The position numbers and the translations under genes were made by a program. Positions 5,321-6,278 of a DNA stretch of 6,278 nucleotides are shown piece by piece. The notes beneath the pieces were generated by a model that was not told where the DNA came from, did not search any database, and saw only the letters and a program-made list of their open reading frames with translations. Location of the stretch: positions 1-6,278 of the forward strand of contig JBPCTQ010000341.1 of NCBI GenBank assembly GCA_051011595.1, written 5' to 3'. This DNA comes from JAOUEE01 sp051011595 (GTDB lineage Bacteria > Actinomycetota > Acidimicrobiia > Acidimicrobiales > SHLQ01). Within the stretch, counting starts at the first letter, position 1. Each line of letters starts with the position of its first letter.

Positions 5321-6278
5321 AGGTCTTCGCCGGCATGGACCCGCGGCTGCCGATCACCGAGGTGGGCGCCTATGCGGCCCGAGTCGAACGGTTGGGGTAC
5401 GACGGTCTGCACGTGGCCGAGATGCTCCACGACCCCTTCGTGGCCTCGGCCCTGGCGGCGCAGGCCACCAGCCGTCTCACCATACGAACCGGCGTGGCGC
5501 TGGCGTTCGTGCGCAGTCCCATGGCCACAGCCATGAGTGCATGGGAACTGGGTCATCTGTCGGCCGGGCGATTCCAGCTGGGGTTGGGTACCCAGATCCG
5601 GGCCAACGTCGAGGACCGCTACGGCATGGAGTTCGACCGCCCGGTCGCCCGCATGCGCGATCACGTCGACGCCATCCGGGCGTGCTTCGACGCATTCGAG
5701 ACCGGTGGTGACCTCCACCACGAGGGCCCGTTCCATCAACTCACCCGCCTGCAGCCCGACTTCCGGCCCGACCCGCTGGGGGAGGCCCGCCCCACCGTGT
5801 GGATGGGTGCGGTCGGCGACCAGATGCTGGGCCTGGCCGGCGAGATCGCCGACGGGTTGATCACCCATCCCACCAACTCGCATCCCGTCGACTTGGCCGA
5901 GCGGTTGTTGCCGAAGCTGGGGGAGGGGGCGGCTCGTGTCCCCCGTGCCAGGCCCCCGGTGGTGGTGTCACCCATGACCGTCACCGGTCGCGACGCCGCC
6001 GCCGTCGACGAGGCTGGTGCAGCCGCTCGCCGGCGTCTGGCCTTCCTGTACTCGACGCCCGCCTACCGGCCCACCCTCGAGCTGCTCGGGCTCGATGATC
6101 TCGGCCCCCAGCTCCGTGCGCTCGTCCGGGCCGACGCCTGGGACGACCTGGCTGCTCTGTTGCCCGACTCCGTCCTCGAACAGGTGGTGCCGGTCGCCCC
6201 CTGGAGTGAGCTGCCCGAGCTCTTGGTCGAACGGTACCGATCCCTGGTCGACGGGGTGGTGGTGCGTCCGCCCGACGA
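5317..6278 (+). CDS. Luciferase-like (LLM) F420-dependent oxidoreductase, 3' end cut by window edge
   Basis: The visible 320 residues form a TIM-barrel luciferase-like protein. It starts MKVFAGMDPRLP, followed by AARVERLGYDGLHVAEMLHD (20-39), TIRTGVALAFVRSPMATA (55-72) and LSAGRFQLGLGTQIRANVE (81-99). The last is the F420/FMN phosphate and ribityl binding segment. RPTVWMGAVGDQMLGLAGEIADGLI (158-182) is also typical. It resembles the actinobacterial F420-dependent group of TIGR03617 type, whose members have about this length, so only a few residues are probably missing. Such enzymes use reduced F420 to transfer hydride to a mostly unknown organic substrate. The ATG at 5317 has only a weak GGGG upstream but overlaps the stop of a small upstream frame. 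The terminator before it suggests a separate transcript from the methyltransferase. Confidence 0.87.
   Translation, partial: MKVFAGMDPRLPITEVGAYAARVERLGYDGLHVAEMLHDPFVASALAAQATSRLTIRTGVALAFVRSPMATAMSAWELGHLSAGRFQLGLGTQIRANVEDRYGMEFDRPVARMRDHVDAIRACFDAFETGGDLHHEGPFHQLTRLQPDFRPDPLGEARPTVWMGAVGDQMLGLAGEIADGLITHPTNSHPVDLAERLLPKLGEGAARVPRARPPVVVSPMTVTGRDAAAVDEAGAAARRRLAFLYSTPAYRPTLELLGLDDLGPQLRALVRADAWDDLAALLPDSVLEQVVPVAPWSELPELLVERYRSLVDGVVVRPPD

Noticed and set aside
4159..5883. 574-codon open frame on the minus strand opposite the methyltransferase and LLM genes
   Set aside because: It covers two well-supported plus-strand families and their terminator, has low-complexity composition without a recognisable domain, and arises from G/C-rich third positions on the other strand.

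Overview
The window is high-GC, gene-dense DNA with strongly G/C-ended codons, ATGA stop/start overlaps and terminators lacking U-tracts. It also carries a luciferase-like enzyme of the F420-dependent type. Together these point to an actinobacterium. My guess is Acidimicrobiia or a relative, but the sequence alone does not settle the class.

Layout. The left half is on the minus strand. From its promoter-proximal end it holds a PIG-L/LmbE zinc deacetylase (2177-2983), an AzlC-type permease (1410-2180) and its small partner AzlD (1102-1413). These three are chained by two 4-bp ATGA overlaps and look like one operon. A GT4-like glycosyltransferase (start at 923) runs off the left edge. Two nearly identical 39-bp direct repeats (1055-1093 and 2131-2169) bracket the azlC core and azlD. 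The second copy lies inside the apparent N-terminal coding part of azlC.

A divergent intergenic region (2984-3176) separates the two halves. It can fold on the plus strand into two hairpins, a possible pseudoknot and a third hairpin, which looks like a structured mRNA leader.

The right half is on the plus strand. It holds an FAD-dependent oxidoreductase (3177-4370), then a SAM-dependent methyltransferase of the ArsM-like type (4402-5223), then a strong hairpin terminator (5227-5262). An F420-type luciferase-like oxidoreductase (from 5317) runs off the right edge.

The main discovery is in the methyltransferase. Conventional calling would end it at TGA 5053-5055, after 217 residues. The same frame continues for 55 further residues that complete the methyltransferase fold, up to TGA 5221-5223. 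The internal TGA falls where ArsM-like enzymes carry a conserved cysteine (the D-C-x-A/G-G-L region). A hairpin of bacterial SECIS type starts one base after it. The gene is therefore best read as a selenoprotein with Sec at residue 218. It is probably co-transcribed with the flavoprotein, so the two may act in one redox/methylation pathway; the substrate is unknown. No selenocysteine machinery (selA, selB, selC, selD) is in the window.
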